Shown here: in pieces, positions 27,437-36,956 of the stretch
How positions within the stretch are numbered: the stretch's first letter is position 1
Layout of the letters: every line of letters begins with the position of its first letter
DNA from: Thalassolituus alkanivorans
GTDB taxonomy: Bacteria > Pseudomonadota > Gammaproteobacteria > Pseudomonadales > Oceanobacteraceae
Assembly (NCBI RefSeq): GCF_020447205.1
Contig: NZ_JAJAEL010000044.1
Span: 1-64,000 of the forward strand
DNA length: 64,000 bases
Direction of reading: 5' to 3'
Program-made: the position numbers and the translations under genes
The notes under the pieces: generated by a model
What the model saw: only the letters and a program-made list of their open reading frames with translations
The model's database searches: none
What the model was told of the DNA's origin: nothing

Positions 27437-28768
27437 TCAGGTTTGTGGCTGCACAGGCAGCTGCATGATCACACGCAAACCGGGGGAGCAATTTTCGGCG
27501 CGAACGCTGCCATCATGCAGTTCAACAATGCGCTTCACCAGCGCCAGCCCGATGCCATAACCACCGGCCGCATGATCGCGGGCCGAATCGACCTGCGTAA
27601 AAGGATCGAAAATCCGCAGCAGCTCTTCTTCAGGTACGCCCGGCCCCTGATCCTGCACCCACAATTCCGCATACTCAGCACGGACTGTTACACCGACAGA
27701 CAGCTCTGAGCCCTGCGGCGCAAAACGGATGGCATTACGCAACAGGTTGTCAAAAGCCCGCTCGACCAGCATCCAGTCCCAGTCACATGTCAGGGAAGCG
27801 GCCGGCCCTTTGACCATCAGTTGCAGGTGTTTTTCTTCGATCTCAACGTCTGCATTCTGCAGCCAGATCTGCAGCTGACTGCCCAGATCCAGGCGGCCGG
27901 TCTGCAACTGCTGGCTGTCGGTCTGCTGCAGCCGGGCCAGATCAAGAATCTGTCCGACCAGTCCATCGACCTGTCCGACGGCGCGTTCTATCCGGTCATG
28001 CTCCGCTGCCAGAATCTGGTGCTGATCTTTTTTGCGGGCAATACCAAGGGCAATCTGCAGGCGGGTTAATGGCGAACGTAACTCGTGCGACACATCACGC
28101 AGTAACTGCTGATGACTGTGCAATAAACGCTGCAGTGCATCGGCCATATCCACCACTTCGCTGGCCAGCATGCCGATTTCATCATGCCGGTGCAGATCAC
28201 GGCGCAGACCGGAGACATCAAAATTACCCTGTGCCAGCTGGCGTACGGTGCGCTGCAGCCGACGGATTGGCCGCGTCAGGCTCCACACCAGCACAAAGCA
28301 CAGCAGCGTAACCACCACCACAATCGCCAGCGGTACCAGCCAGCGGTCTTCGTTATTCAGCACGCTCTGCCATTCTTTACGGGCAACGGCGATATAGAGA
28401 TAACCCTGACGCTGCAACGGCCCGATCATCAGCCAGCCGTCATTCTGCCCCCACAGAATCTGGTCAGTTTCATCCGCCTCATCGGCAAATTCTTCCAGAT
28501 CGTGGGGCAACTGACTGATCATATCCACTGGCACCGCCACCAGATTCCAGCCCGGGCGCATTTTGCGCCACAGCTTGCGGCCTTCAGCCACAATCGGCCG
28601 TTCACGGTCCATCAGATGCACCAAGTGCATGGCTTCAGGCTGAGTAGCCGGGCGGAAATAATCGTCTTCAATCCATTCGTTGGTCAGCACCGCTGCCCAC
28701 ATGGAAAGGAAGATCACCCCCCAGAACCAGAGGAAAATTTTGAAAAACAGCGAGCGATACCAGCGCAT
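27437..28768 (-). CDS. Sensor histidine kinase, CpxA-like
   Basis: A 443-residue membrane kinase. TM1 is about 10-27 and TM2 about 148-170, with a periplasmic sensor of about 120 residues between them. A HAMP region follows (TRPIRRLQRTVRQLAQGNF), then the phosphoacceptor HELRSPLTRLQIALGIARKK, and the ATP-binding boxes NLLRNAIRF, DQGPGVP, FDPFTQVD, GYGIGLALVK. The H-box is very close to that of CpxA. It follows the response regulator by 27 bases. Signal inferred: envelope stress. Confidence 0.88.
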   Translation of the reverse strand: MRWYRSLFFKIFLWFWGVIFLSMWAAVLTNEWIEDDYFRPATQPEAMHLVHLMDRERPIVAEGRKLWRKMRPGWNLVAVPVDMISQLPHDLEEFADEADETDQILWGQNDGWLMIGPLQRQGYLYIAVARKEWQSVLNNEDRWLVPLAIVVVVTLLCFVLVWSLTRPIRRLQRTVRQLAQGNFDVSGLRRDLHRHDEIGMLASEVVDMADALQRLLHSHQQLLRDVSHELRSPLTRLQIALGIARKKDQHQILAAEHDRIERAVGQVDGLVGQILDLARLQQTDSQQLQTGRLDLGSQLQIWLQNADVEIEEKHLQLMVKGPAASLTCDWDWMLVERAFDNLLRNAIRFAPQGSELSVGVTVRAEYAELWVQDQGPGVPEEELLRIFDPFTQVDSARDHAAGGYGIGLALVKRIVELHDGSVRAENCSPGLRVIMQLPVQPQT

Positions 28769-28795
28769 GCACAGGCCTGTGGTAAAGGGGAGAGT

Positions 28796-29494
28796 TTATT
28801 CCGGGCTGACCAGCATATAGCCGCGCGAACGCACCGTTTTGATCCAGTCAGAATCATCGCTGCGGCGGCCCAGTTTCTTGCGCAGGTTGCTGACGTGCAT
28901 ATCGATAGAGCGATCGTAGGCCATCAGCGGACGACCCAGTGCCGCCAGCGACAGCGTATCTTTATCCACCAGCTCACCAACGTGCTCCATCATGCAATGC
29001 AGTACGCCGAATTCGGCACCGGTCAGGGCCAGTTCGACACCATCCAGAGTCACTACCCGGCGCGTGGTATTGAGCTGCAGCTCACCCACATTCAGCGTGG
29101 TGACCGCACCTTTGCCAGGCTGCTCAGCCGACAGATCAATACGGCGGAAAAGAGCCTTAATCCGCGCCACCAGTTCATGGTGGTGATAAGGCTTGGGAAT
29201 ATAATCATCGGCGCCATGCTCAAGACCCAGCACCCGGTCCACGCTTTCGCCACGGGCGGTCAGCATAATTACCGGCAGGGAAGACTCGGTACGCAGTTTT
29301 TTCAGCACTTCAAAGCCGTTCATTTTCGGCAGCATCACATCCAGCAGCACCAGATCGTAATCGCCGCTCAGTGCCCGCTGCAGACCGGTTTCACCGTCCT
29401 GCACAGCGGTCAGGGCGAAACCTTCCATCGACAGGTATTCCTGCAACAGTTCGCCCAGTTCGTAATCATCATCAACCAGCAGAATCGATTTCAT
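28796..29494 (-). CDS. Response regulator, OmpR family, CpxR-like
   Basis: A 232-residue regulator. The receiver has acidic residues Asp8-10, the phosphoacceptor Asp52 in LLDVMLPKMNG, and Lys in PKPYHHHELVARI. The winged-helix output domain ends with DMHVSNLRKKLG and IKTVRSRGYML. Of several candidate starts, ATG 29494 has GGAGG six bases upstream; ATG 29500 has none of that spacing. It pairs with the kinase downstream. CpxR identity is likely from similarity of both partners. Confidence 0.88.
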   Translation of the reverse strand: MKSILLVDDDYELGELLQEYLSMEGFALTAVQDGETGLQRALSGDYDLVLLDVMLPKMNGFEVLKKLRTESSLPVIMLTARGESVDRVLGLEHGADDYIPKPYHHHELVARIKALFRRIDLSAEQPGKGAVTTLNVGELQLNTTRRVVTLDGVELALTGAEFGVLHCMMEHVGELVDKDTLSLAALGRPLMAYDRSIDMHVSNLRKKLGRRSDDSDWIKTVRSRGYMLVSPE

Positions 29495-29585
29495 CACCAT
29501 CCTCCGTTGCGCCCAGTCTAGCGCTGCCAGCCCCGTGGCCGGCAGTGTTTTTACCCTTCTTTGCTCATACCGTGCCCTGAACAGA

Positions 29586-30608
29586 TCAGTGATCAAGCAA
29601 GGTGGCGATCCAGCGCGACTGCGGCCGGGTTTCCAGCGCGATCTTAACCACCATGGTCAGAGGGATCGACAGCAGCATTCCCACCGGCCCGAGAATCCAG
29701 CCCCAGAACACCAACGACAGAAAAACCACCAGCGTCGACAGCCCCAGCGAGCGGCCCATCAGACGCGGCTCAACCACATTACCGAACAGCGTATTAACCA
29801 GCACATAAACCCCGGCGGTGAGCAACGCGGCTCCCGGGCCAATCTGAATTAAGGCAATCAGCACCGCCGGAACGGCCGCAATAATAGAACCGATGTTAGG
29901 TATGTAGTTGAGCAGGAAAGCAACCAGCGCCCACAGTGCCCAGTAATCAACACCGATCAGCGCCAGCAGCAGACCAACGGTCAGGCCGGTACCAAAACTG
30001 ACCACGGTTTTAATCATCAGGTATTGCTGCACCGATTCAGAGAAACGCTCAAAGTGGGCAAAGGCCTGGGTTTCTTCCCCAAAGGCGCGTTTAACCTTGG
30101 CCGGAAAGCTGGAAGCTTCGAGCAGAATAAAGATCACCGTGAACAGAATCAGGAAAGTGTTGGTCAGCACGCCGCCCAGGCCATTAAACACAGAGGCAAC
30201 GGTTCTCATCACTACGCCGGGATTTACATATTCGCGGATCACATTATCAGCCACTTCCACGCCAAGGCTGCGCAACCAGGTCACGCCATGACTGGTCAGC
30301 GCCTGCAGTTTCTGCTCGTACAGCGGCATATCTTTATAAAATGCCGTCAGTGTACCGCCGACAAAAGAAGCCAGTACGGTGCCAAGCAACAGGAAACCTA
30401 TAACCAGCAACAACACCGCCACAACCCCGGGGACTCGGTGATTAGTCAACCAGCGCAGCAGTGGCGCACTGAGGATGGCAATAAATACCGCCAGTAAAAA
30501 AGGTACCAGCATGGCAGCGGCACTTTTAATACCTGCAATCACGATCACGACCGCGGCCGCACTCAGCAGAATATTACTGGCCAAACGATTATCTGAAGGC
30601 ATAGCCAT
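29586..30608 (-). CDS. AI-2E family transporter (PerM-like permease)
   Basis: A 340-residue membrane protein with about eight hydrophobic segments and the family pattern: paired N-terminal helices, a central hydrophilic part (about 150-200), then FLLNYIPNIGSIIAAVPAV and VVEPRLMGRSLGLSTLVVF. Homologues export autoinducer-2 (TqsA) or ions; the actual substrate here cannot be told. Its stop lies 91 bases upstream of the CpxR-like start on the same strand. Confidence 0.88.
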   Translation of the reverse strand: MAMPSDNRLASNILLSAAAVVIVIAGIKSAAAMLVPFLLAVFIAILSAPLLRWLTNHRVPGVVAVLLLVIGFLLLGTVLASFVGGTLTAFYKDMPLYEQKLQALTSHGVTWLRSLGVEVADNVIREYVNPGVVMRTVASVFNGLGGVLTNTFLILFTVIFILLEASSFPAKVKRAFGEETQAFAHFERFSESVQQYLMIKTVVSFGTGLTVGLLLALIGVDYWALWALVAFLLNYIPNIGSIIAAVPAVLIALIQIGPGAALLTAGVYVLVNTLFGNVVEPRLMGRSLGLSTLVVFLSLVFWGWILGPVGMLLSIPLTMVVKIALETRPQSRWIATLLDH

Positions 30609-30674
30609 TCCCTGTTATGCAAAAAAAGGCACCATACACGAGCGCCCCCCTTCAGGGCCAGCGGCTCCGGCCTC

Positions 30675-30701
30675 TTGGCAAGTGCATCCGAGTTGTATAA
30701 T
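30675..30701 (+). promoter_or_regulatory. Probable tRNA-Leu promoter
   Basis: TATAAT at 30696-30701 with TTGGCA at 30675-30680 (15-base spacer, shorter than ideal), followed by a GC-rich ATCCGCGCCC discriminator typical of stringently controlled stable RNA promoters. It ends 16 bases before the tRNA. Confidence 0.55.
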
Positions 30702-30717
30702 ATCCGCGCCCTGAATC

Positions 30718-30802
30718 GCGGAAGTGGTGAAATTGGTAGACACACTGGATTTAGGTTCCAGCGCTTCACGGCGTGAGAGTTCGAGTCTCTCCTTCCGCAC
30801 CA
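30718..30802 (+). tRNA. tRNA-Leu (anticodon TAG)
   Basis: 85 nt with the CCA encoded. The acceptor GCGGAAG pairs with CTTCCGC. The anticodon stem CTGGA/TCCAG holds the loop TTTAGGT, giving TAG, which reads CUA and other CUN codons. The long variable arm and GTTCGAGTC T-loop fit a class II tRNA-Leu. Confidence 0.97.
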
Positions 30803-30821
30803 ACTTTTCAGGAGCAGACGT

Positions 30822-31160
30822 ATGTCCGGCCTCCTTACCCTGCTGATCTTTCTGCTGCTGGGTTCTCTGTTACAAACACTGCTGCATCTTCCTGTTCCGG
30901 CATCCATTGTTGGTATGCTGCTGTTACTGCTGGCGCTGATACTGCGCGGCAAAACGCCGGATAATCTGCAGCGCATCACCCAGACGCTGTCACCCCTGCT
31001 GCCTTTATTCCTGATTCCGGTCAGTGTTGGCATCATTACCCAAAAGCAACTGCTCGCCGAACATGGTCCCGCCCTGCTGGTTATTCTTGCGCTCAGCCTG
31101 ATTCCCGGTGCCTTGGTCAGTGCGCTGATTATGCGCAAGGGAGGTAAATCAGGCTCATGA
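30822..31160 (+). CDS. CidA/LrgA family protein
   Basis: A 112-residue protein with four hydrophobic helices and the family stretch VPASIVGMLLLLLALILRG plus PLFLIPVSVGIITQ. CidA/LrgA proteins are holin-like membrane proteins linked to autolysis or to export of pyruvate and glycolate-type metabolites. AGGAG stands 7 bases before ATG. It begins 19 bases after tRNA-Leu, so it may be cotranscribed with it. It overlaps the next gene by 4 bases. Confidence 0.92.
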   Translation: MSGLLTLLIFLLLGSLLQTLLHLPVPASIVGMLLLLLALILRGKTPDNLQRITQTLSPLLPLFLIPVSVGIITQKQLLAEHGPALLVILALSLIPGALVSALIMRKGGKSGS

Positions 31161-31840
31161 CACATCTGTTCAGTCTGCCGTTATTCTGGGCCGCGCTTAC
31201 CATTGCGTCTTTTCTTGCCGGCCAGCAACTCTACCGCCGCCTGGGTAACAACGCCTTTATTCCGCCGATTCTGACCGGCGTTGTACTGGTCGTGACCTGT
31301 CTGGAGTTAAGCGGTGTTTCTTATCAGACCTATATGCGGGGCGGTGATTACCTGAACCAGATGCTGGGGCCTGTGGTGGTCATGCTGGCGGTACCGCTGT
31401 ATCAGTTTATTCATACCATGCGTAAACAATGGCTGCGCATTGTTCTGGCGGTAACTCTGGGCAGCGGCACAACCGTAGCCTGTGCAGTGTTGCTGGCGCA
31501 CTTCTGGATTGGTGATGACGCCATCACCCGCACGATCTACACAAAATCCATTACCACTCCGGTGGCACTGGCCATCAGCGAACAGGTCGGCGGCATCAAT
31601 GCTCTGGCCTCAGCCTTTGTCATCATCACCGGAATTCTCGGGGCTCTGATGATTCCGTCCCTGTTAAAACTGCTGCGCATGGATGACCCGCAGGCCGTTG
31701 GACTGACACTGGGAATCTGCGCCCATGCCATTGGCACCAGTCGTGCATTGGAATTAGGACCACAGCAATCGGCCTATGCGGCAATGGCCATGACCCTGAC
31801 CGCCACCCTGCATGCACTGGTATTGCCTTGGATTGTCTGA
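31157..31840 (+). CDS. LrgB/CidB family protein
   Basis: A 227-residue membrane protein, partner of the LrgA-type gene. Family marks are FIPPILTGVVLV, YLNQMLGPVVVMLAVPLY, SITTPVALAISEQVGG and IGTSRALELG. LrgA and LrgB work as a pair in the inner membrane. The 4-base overlap with the previous gene indicates coupled translation, and the hybrid kinase starts 43 bases downstream. Confidence 0.93.
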   Translation: MTHLFSLPLFWAALTIASFLAGQQLYRRLGNNAFIPPILTGVVLVVTCLELSGVSYQTYMRGGDYLNQMLGPVVVMLAVPLYQFIHTMRKQWLRIVLAVTLGSGTTVACAVLLAHFWIGDDAITRTIYTKSITTPVALAISEQVGGINALASAFVIITGILGALMIPSLLKLLRMDDPQAVGLTLGICAHAIGTSRALELGPQQSAYAAMAMTLTATLHALVLPWIV

Positions 31841-31883
31841 CCACAAGCATCTATTGTTAAGGGACTTCGGCAAAGGACGCACT

Positions 31884-34328
31884 ATGAGCCGCCACATAAA
31901 ATACCTCTGGATGCTCGCGCTGGCGTCAACGCTGATGATCACAGTTGTTACCAGCCTCCTGCTGTATCTGCACGAAGTAAAACACCAGCAGGATGAGTTA
32001 GAGCGTCTGGCCGGCAAGTTCCTGCAACAATGGAAACTCAACTCCGACAGCCTGCCAGGCGCAGCCGAGCTGGGTTACCTGCGCAGTCAGGGGCTGGCGG
32101 TGCAGACCGGCGTATTGCATGACAATAAACTCAGCATCCGCCTGCCACCACAACCCGGAATCAGCAACGACGCCGTAACAAAAGCCGCGCAAGGCATCAG
32201 TGGCCTGCAACGGATGCATGACGAGCAGCACACCTATCTGCAGTACCTCCAGCCGCTACAGCCCGGTCAGGGTCTGGTTGTCAGCAAGTCACTGTCTCAG
32301 CTGCGCCAGTATTATCTGCAGGGCTGGGTTGGTGCGGCACTGACCGATCTGGCCGTTATCATTATTCTGTTTGCTGGTTTCCATCATCTGGTCCGGCCAT
32401 TGCGTGACCAGCTCGACCGCCAGAGTCTGCAGCACAGCCTCAGCTGGGAACATATGAGTGGCATTGCGGTGCGTCTCAGTGCCCAACAGCTGATTCTTGA
32501 TGCCAACCCGCGCTTTATTGAGTTGTTTGCCGATGATCACGATCAGCGCTTATCGGCAATTCAGTCCGAGGAAGAACAGCCACAGATTGCCCGTTACCTG
32601 CAGCAGGCGCTGGAAAGCCAAACACTGGTCGACTTTGAGTGCACCCTGATTGACCGTCACGGCGACCATGGACGCTGGGCACTGCATGCCCAGCCATGGC
32701 ACCTCAACGGGCGCGACTACATATTGCTGACCGGCGACGACATCAGTAAACGTCATCATATGGAAGAAAAGCTGCGCGCCGAGCAACAGCGGGTACGGGC
32801 TTATTTTGATTCAATGCAGACGCTGCTGCTGGTGTGCGATAAGCAGGGCAATATTCAGCGCATCAACCAGCCGGTACAGGATCTGCTGCAGATGGATAAA
32901 AAGCAGCTGTACAAACAGCCGCTGAGTTATCTGCTGCCCAAAACCCATGCCGCACGCCTGAGTCATGACTGGCAACAGTTACTGGGCAGTCATGCAGGCA
33001 GTATGGCGTCAGAATTTCCGCTGGTTTCCGCCAGCGGCAAGGAATCAACCATCAGCTGGCGTCTGACCCGCATCAACAGTGGTGAACATCAGGAAGTACT
33101 GCTGGCCGGCCTCGACATTACCGAGGCGGTGGCCAACCAGCGGGCACTGGAAACCGCCAACGTACGCATCCGCGAGGCGCTGGAGCAGGCAGAAAGTGCC
33201 AACCGCAGTAAATCGATTTTCCTGGCCAATATGAGCCATGAAATCCGTACCCCAATGAACGGCATTCTTGGTGCCAGCGAGCTGCTGCTCGACTCGTCAC
33301 TGTCAGAAGACCAGCGCCACTATCTGGATATTATTCACAACTCATCCCATGCCCTGCTCGACATCATTAACGATATTCTCGACCTGTCGAAAATTGAGTC
33401 CGGCAATCTGGAAGTTGAGCAGATTGATTTTGACCTGAACCGTCTGATCACCGACATCTATCAGCTGTTTAACGAACCGGTACGGCGCAAGGGATTATCG
33501 CTGCTGTATTACTATGACTCAGGCCTGCCCGCCAACTGGCGTGGTGACCCGAAACGGGTGCGCCAGATCATCACCAACCTGCTCAGCAATGCACTGAAAT
33601 TCACCGAGAAAGGCCGTATTGAAATCCGCGTCAGCGGCCAGCAGCAGGAAGACTTCCGCTATCTGCTGAATATCGAAGTACGCGACAGCGGGATCGGTAT
33701 TGCACAGGACAAAACCGAACAGATTTTTTCCGCGTTCAAACAGGCTGATACCAGCACCAGCCGCCAATACGGCGGTACCGGATTAGGACTGACCATCAGC
33801 CGTCACCTGGCGAAAGCGATGAATGGCGATATAGGACTCAGTTCAGAAATCGGTCATGGCAGCACCTTTGTGCTGCAGTTACCGTTGCACGAAGGGCACG
33901 CACCGGAAAAAGAAAAACAACCGGCCGAAAAACAGAACCGTACCCTGCATGGCCGTGTGCTGCTGGCCGAAGACAACAGCGTGAACCAGAGAATTGCCGA
34001 ACGCATGCTAAGCCGGCTGGGCCTGGTGTATACCACGGTATCCAACGGCGAGCAGGCCATTACCGAAGTGCTGAGCAACGATTACGACCTGATTTTAATG
34101 GATGTGAACATGCCGGTGATGGATGGTATTACCGCTACCGAACGCATCCGCGATCTCAGCAGCCATAAAAACCATATCCCGATCATCGCCCTGACCGCCA
34201 ATGCCATGCTGGAAGATAAAGAGCGTTGCCTGGCGGCCGGCATGAACGGCTTTATCAGCAAGCCCATCAGGCTGGATACCCTGGGCAAGGTAATCGCCGA
34301 CTTCCTGCCCGCCAGAACCCAGGCCTGA
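31884..34328 (+). CDS. Hybrid sensor histidine kinase/response regulator
   Basis: An 814-residue kinase. TM1 is at about 9-28, a periplasmic domain extends to about 145, and TM2 lies at about 150-170. Two PAS-like regions follow (about 190-290 and 300-430). The H-box is MSHEIRTPMNG (His452), with ATP-binding motifs NLLSNALKF, DSGIGI and GGTGLGLTIS. The receiver domain has its phosphoacceptor at Asp740 (LILMDVNMPVMDG). There is no Hpt domain and no DNA-binding regulator nearby, so the phosphate must go elsewhere. The frame is open up to 31812 inside lrgB, but ATG 31884 has AAAGGA upstream. Confidence 0.92.
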   Translation: MSRHIKYLWMLALASTLMITVVTSLLLYLHEVKHQQDELERLAGKFLQQWKLNSDSLPGAAELGYLRSQGLAVQTGVLHDNKLSIRLPPQPGISNDAVTKAAQGISGLQRMHDEQHTYLQYLQPLQPGQGLVVSKSLSQLRQYYLQGWVGAALTDLAVIIILFAGFHHLVRPLRDQLDRQSLQHSLSWEHMSGIAVRLSAQQLILDANPRFIELFADDHDQRLSAIQSEEEQPQIARYLQQALESQTLVDFECTLIDRHGDHGRWALHAQPWHLNGRDYILLTGDDISKRHHMEEKLRAEQQRVRAYFDSMQTLLLVCDKQGNIQRINQPVQDLLQMDKKQLYKQPLSYLLPKTHAARLSHDWQQLLGSHAGSMASEFPLVSASGKESTISWRLTRINSGEHQEVLLAGLDITEAVANQRALETANVRIREALEQAESANRSKSIFLANMSHEIRTPMNGILGASELLLDSSLSEDQRHYLDIIHNSSHALLDIINDILDLSKIESGNLEVEQIDFDLNRLITDIYQLFNEPVRRKGLSLLYYYDSGLPANWRGDPKRVRQIITNLLSNALKFTEKGRIEIRVSGQQQEDFRYLLNIEVRDSGIGIAQDKTEQIFSAFKQADTSTSRQYGGTGLGLTISRHLAKAMNGDIGLSSEIGHGSTFVLQLPLHEGHAPEKEKQPAEKQNRTLHGRVLLAEDNSVNQRIAERMLSRLGLVYTTVSNGEQAITEVLSNDYDLILMDVNMPVMDGITATERIRDLSSHKNHIPIIALTANAMLEDKERCLAAGMNGFISKPIRLDTLGKVIADFLPARTQA

Positions 34329-34335
34329 AGCAGGC

Positions 34336-34902
34336 TCAGGTCAGCACTTCACCGTCAAAACGCCCGGCCAGAAATTCCTGCGCCAGCGCCAGCGCAGCGA
34401 TCGCCCGGCCTTCGGTGCAGTCTTCGCGACTGTACAGTTCGTGCAGGTTGTTCAGCTTCCAGGGCACCAGTTCCAGCGGTTCCGGCTCGTCGCCTTCGAG
34501 CTTCGATTCGTACAGATCGCGGGCCACCACCACATCGATACCGCCGCTCATATAGCTGGGTGACAGGCTGAGTTTTTTCAGATGAATAAACTCCCGCGCG
34601 CCATAACCGATCTCTTCCTGCAGCTCGCGGTTACAGGCTTCGCGCAGACTCTCGCCCAGATCGATCGCACCTTTTGGCAACGTGAGGGTGTAATCTTCAA
34701 TTCCGCCCCCATATTCCCGGATCAGGGCAATGGTATCGTTATCCAGCAGCGCGACCAGCATCACTGCGCCGCTTCCTCCGGGCATCAGACGCTCATAGGT
34801 CCGCTCAACTCCGTTACTGAAGCGCAGATCGAAGGATTCCACCCGGAACAAACGGCTCTGCGCCACCAGATGACGTTGCAAAATCTGTGGTTTTTTATGC
34901 AT
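34336..34902 (-). CDS. nudE: ADP compounds hydrolase NudE
   Basis: A 188-residue Nudix hydrolase with the box G-x5-E-x7-REUxEExGU seen as GAIDLGESLREACNREL followed by QEEIG. It splits ADP-ribose, NADH and Ap3A-type molecules. The neighbours yrfG, hslR, hslO and pckA match the E. coli locus where nudE sits. AGGG lies before ATG. It is divergent from yrfG with 44 bases between starts. Confidence 0.93.
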   Translation of the reverse strand: MHKKPQILQRHLVAQSRLFRVESFDLRFSNGVERTYERLMPGGSGAVMLVALLDNDTIALIREYGGGIEDYTLTLPKGAIDLGESLREACNRELQEEIGYGAREFIHLKKLSLSPSYMSGGIDVVVARDLYESKLEGDEPEPLELVPWKLNNLHELYSREDCTEGRAIAALALAQEFLAGRFDGEVLT

Positions 34903-34946
34903 AACAGCCCTGTTTTAATAGACATTCCGATTGCGAGTATAACCCT

Positions 34947-35603
34947 ATGAGCCTGACCAACTGGCAACAAATTGATACCGTGCTGCTGGACATGGATGGC
35001 ACTCTGCTGGATCTGCATTTCGACAATTATTTCTGGCTCGACCACCTGCCGGCGGTCTACGCCCAACAGCACGGCCTGAGCGAGGAAGAGGCCCTGGCTG
35101 AGCTGAACAAAAGCTTTGTCGGCCTGCGCGGCACCCTCGACTGGTATTGCCTCGATTACTGGACCGAACTCACTGGCCTGCCCATCGCCGAACTGAAGCG
35201 CGATGTGCAGCATAAGATCGGTTTCCGCCCGCACGTGCAGGATTTCCTCGCCCGCCTTAAGCAATTGGGCAAACGCACCGTGATCGTCACCAACGCCCAC
35301 CGTGACAGCGTAAACCTGAAAATGGAGCGCACCGGCCTTGATCAGCTGGTCGACCGCGTCATCAGCTCCCACGATTACCGCGAGCCGAAAGAAAGTCAGG
35401 CATTTTGGGATCACCTGCAGCGTGATGAAGGATTCGATCCGGCCCGCACCCTGCTGATCGACGACAGCCAGCCTGTGCTAGAATCCGCCGCCCGCTGGGG
35501 CATCGCTTTCCTGCTGGCGATTTTCCATCCCGACAGCCAGAAAGAACCCAATACCGACAGCCGCTTCCCCGGCATTCATCATTTTGATGAGCTGGATTTT
35601 TAA
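34947..35603 (+). CDS. yrfG: GMP/IMP nucleotidase, HAD family (YrfG)
   Basis: A 218-residue HAD hydrolase. Motif I is DMDGTLLDLHFD, motif II VTNAH, motif III the Lys in EPKESQAFWDH, motif IV LLIDDSQ. Sequence and position fit YrfG, which dephosphorylates purine mononucleotides. It is 3 bases ahead of hslR, giving an operon yrfG-hslR-hslO. Confidence 0.9.
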   Translation: MSLTNWQQIDTVLLDMDGTLLDLHFDNYFWLDHLPAVYAQQHGLSEEEALAELNKSFVGLRGTLDWYCLDYWTELTGLPIAELKRDVQHKIGFRPHVQDFLARLKQLGKRTVIVTNAHRDSVNLKMERTGLDQLVDRVISSHDYREPKESQAFWDHLQRDEGFDPARTLLIDDSQPVLESAARWGIAFLLAIFHPDSQKEPNTDSRFPGIHHFDELDF

Positions 35604-35606
35604 GAT

Positions 35607-36005
35607 ATGACTGACAACAAAGAAAAGATCCGTCTCGACAAATGGCTCTGGGCCGCGCGTTTTTTTAAAACCCGCGCACTGGCCAAGGCCGCTATTGAAG
35701 GCGGCAAGGTGCATGTCGACGGTCAGCGCTGCAAGGTCAGCAAAACCGCCGAACTGGGCGCCCGCCTCAGCATCCGTCAGGGCTTCGACCAGAAAGAAGT
35801 GCTGATCACCGCGCTGTCCGATCAGCGCCGCGGCGCACCGGAAGCCCGGTCGTTATACGAAGAAACCCCGGAGAGTATTAAACAGCGCATGGATGAAGCC
35901 GAACGGCGGCGCATTATGAAGGCCTCCATGCAGGTGCCCGACCACAAACCCAACAAGAAAGAGCGCCGCGATATGCGTCGTTTTGAGCACAACCAGGATT
36001 ACTGA
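35607..36005 (+). CDS. hslR: Ribosome-associated heat shock protein Hsp15
   Basis: A 132-residue protein with an S4 RNA-binding domain (IRLDKWLWAARFFKTRALAKAAIEGGKVHVDG in order) and a basic C-terminal tail (KPNKKERRDMRRF). Hsp15 binds free 50S subunits with attached nascent chains after heat stress. It starts 3 bases after yrfG and ends 1 base before hslO. Confidence 0.95.
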   Translation: MTDNKEKIRLDKWLWAARFFKTRALAKAAIEGGKVHVDGQRCKVSKTAELGARLSIRQGFDQKEVLITALSDQRRGAPEARSLYEETPESIKQRMDEAERRRIMKASMQVPDHKPNKKERRDMRRFEHNQDY

Positions 36006-36006
36006 C

Positions 36007-36864
36007 ATGAGCAATACCAGCCGCGACACGCTGCAGCGTTTCAGCTTCGACAACACCGACATCCGCGGTGAGATTACCCACCTGCAGGACAGCTACCGCG
36101 AAGTACTGCGCCGCCACCAGTACCCGCCGCGCATTGCCGTTGCCGTCGGTGAGCTGATGGCCGCTACTGCCCTGCTCAGCGCCAGCCTGAAATTTGCCGG
36201 ACGCCTGACTCTGCAGATGCGCCTGCCGGGCAACGTCACCTTACTGCAGGCCGAAACCAACGAAAAAGGCCAGCTGCGCGCCATCGCCCGTTACGATGAG
36301 AGCGCCGGCGACAGCGAACTGCGCTTTGACGATGGTCAGCTGGTGATCACCATCGAGCCGGAACAGGGCCAGCGTTATCAGGGCATTGTCAGCATAAATG
36401 GCGGCAATATCGCCCAGGCGCTGGAAGAGTACTTCACCCAGTCCGAACAGCTGGGCAGCCACTTCTGGCTGGCCTGTGACGGTCAGACTGCCGCCGCGCT
36501 GATGCTGCAGAAAATGCCGACGCCCGCCGGTCAGGTCACCGATACCGATGCCTGGGACAGAGTCAGCCACCTGGCCTCCACCATCCGTAACGACGAACTG
36601 CTGGGATTGGATGCCGCCACCGTGCTGCACCGCCTGTTCCACGAAGAGCAGACCCGTATTTACCCGGCCTCTGAGCTGAGCTTCTTCTGCACCTGCTCCA
36701 AGCCGCGCATCGCCAACGCTCTGCATCAGATGGGTTACGACGAGCTGAACAGCATGATTGAAGAAAACGGCAAGATCGATATCACCTGCGAATTCTGCCA
36801 GCAGAGCTACGTCTTCGACCGGCCACAGGTAGAAGAGCTGTTTCCGGAACGGAATCCACATTAA
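36007..36864 (+). CDS. hslO: Redox-regulated chaperone Hsp33
   Basis: A 285-residue chaperone, switched on by oxidation. The C-terminal zinc centre has the expected CxC (FFCTCSKP) and CxxC (ITCEFCQQSY) pair about 30 residues apart. The start is ATG 36007, one base after the hslR stop; an upstream in-frame ATG lies inside hslR. With Hsp15 it forms a heat and oxidative stress pair, as in E. coli. Confidence 0.96.
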   Translation: MSNTSRDTLQRFSFDNTDIRGEITHLQDSYREVLRRHQYPPRIAVAVGELMAATALLSASLKFAGRLTLQMRLPGNVTLLQAETNEKGQLRAIARYDESAGDSELRFDDGQLVITIEPEQGQRYQGIVSINGGNIAQALEEYFTQSEQLGSHFWLACDGQTAAALMLQKMPTPAGQVTDTDAWDRVSHLASTIRNDELLGLDAATVLHRLFHEEQTRIYPASELSFFCTCSKPRIANALHQMGYDELNSMIEENGKIDITCEFCQQSYVFDRPQVEELFPERNPH

Positions 36865-36956
36865 AAGTGGCGATAACCCGAGTCCTCATAAGGGGACTTT
36901 TCGGGACAGCCATTTCACCTCAAAAGACAGGGCTTAGCGTTTAACCAATTTTCTGG

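Noticed and set aside
28184-29521. A 445-codon plus-strand frame across the CpxRA-like genes
   Set aside because: It covers two genuine minus-strand genes with complete kinase and receiver motifs. His/Gln-rich composition is typical of a shadow.
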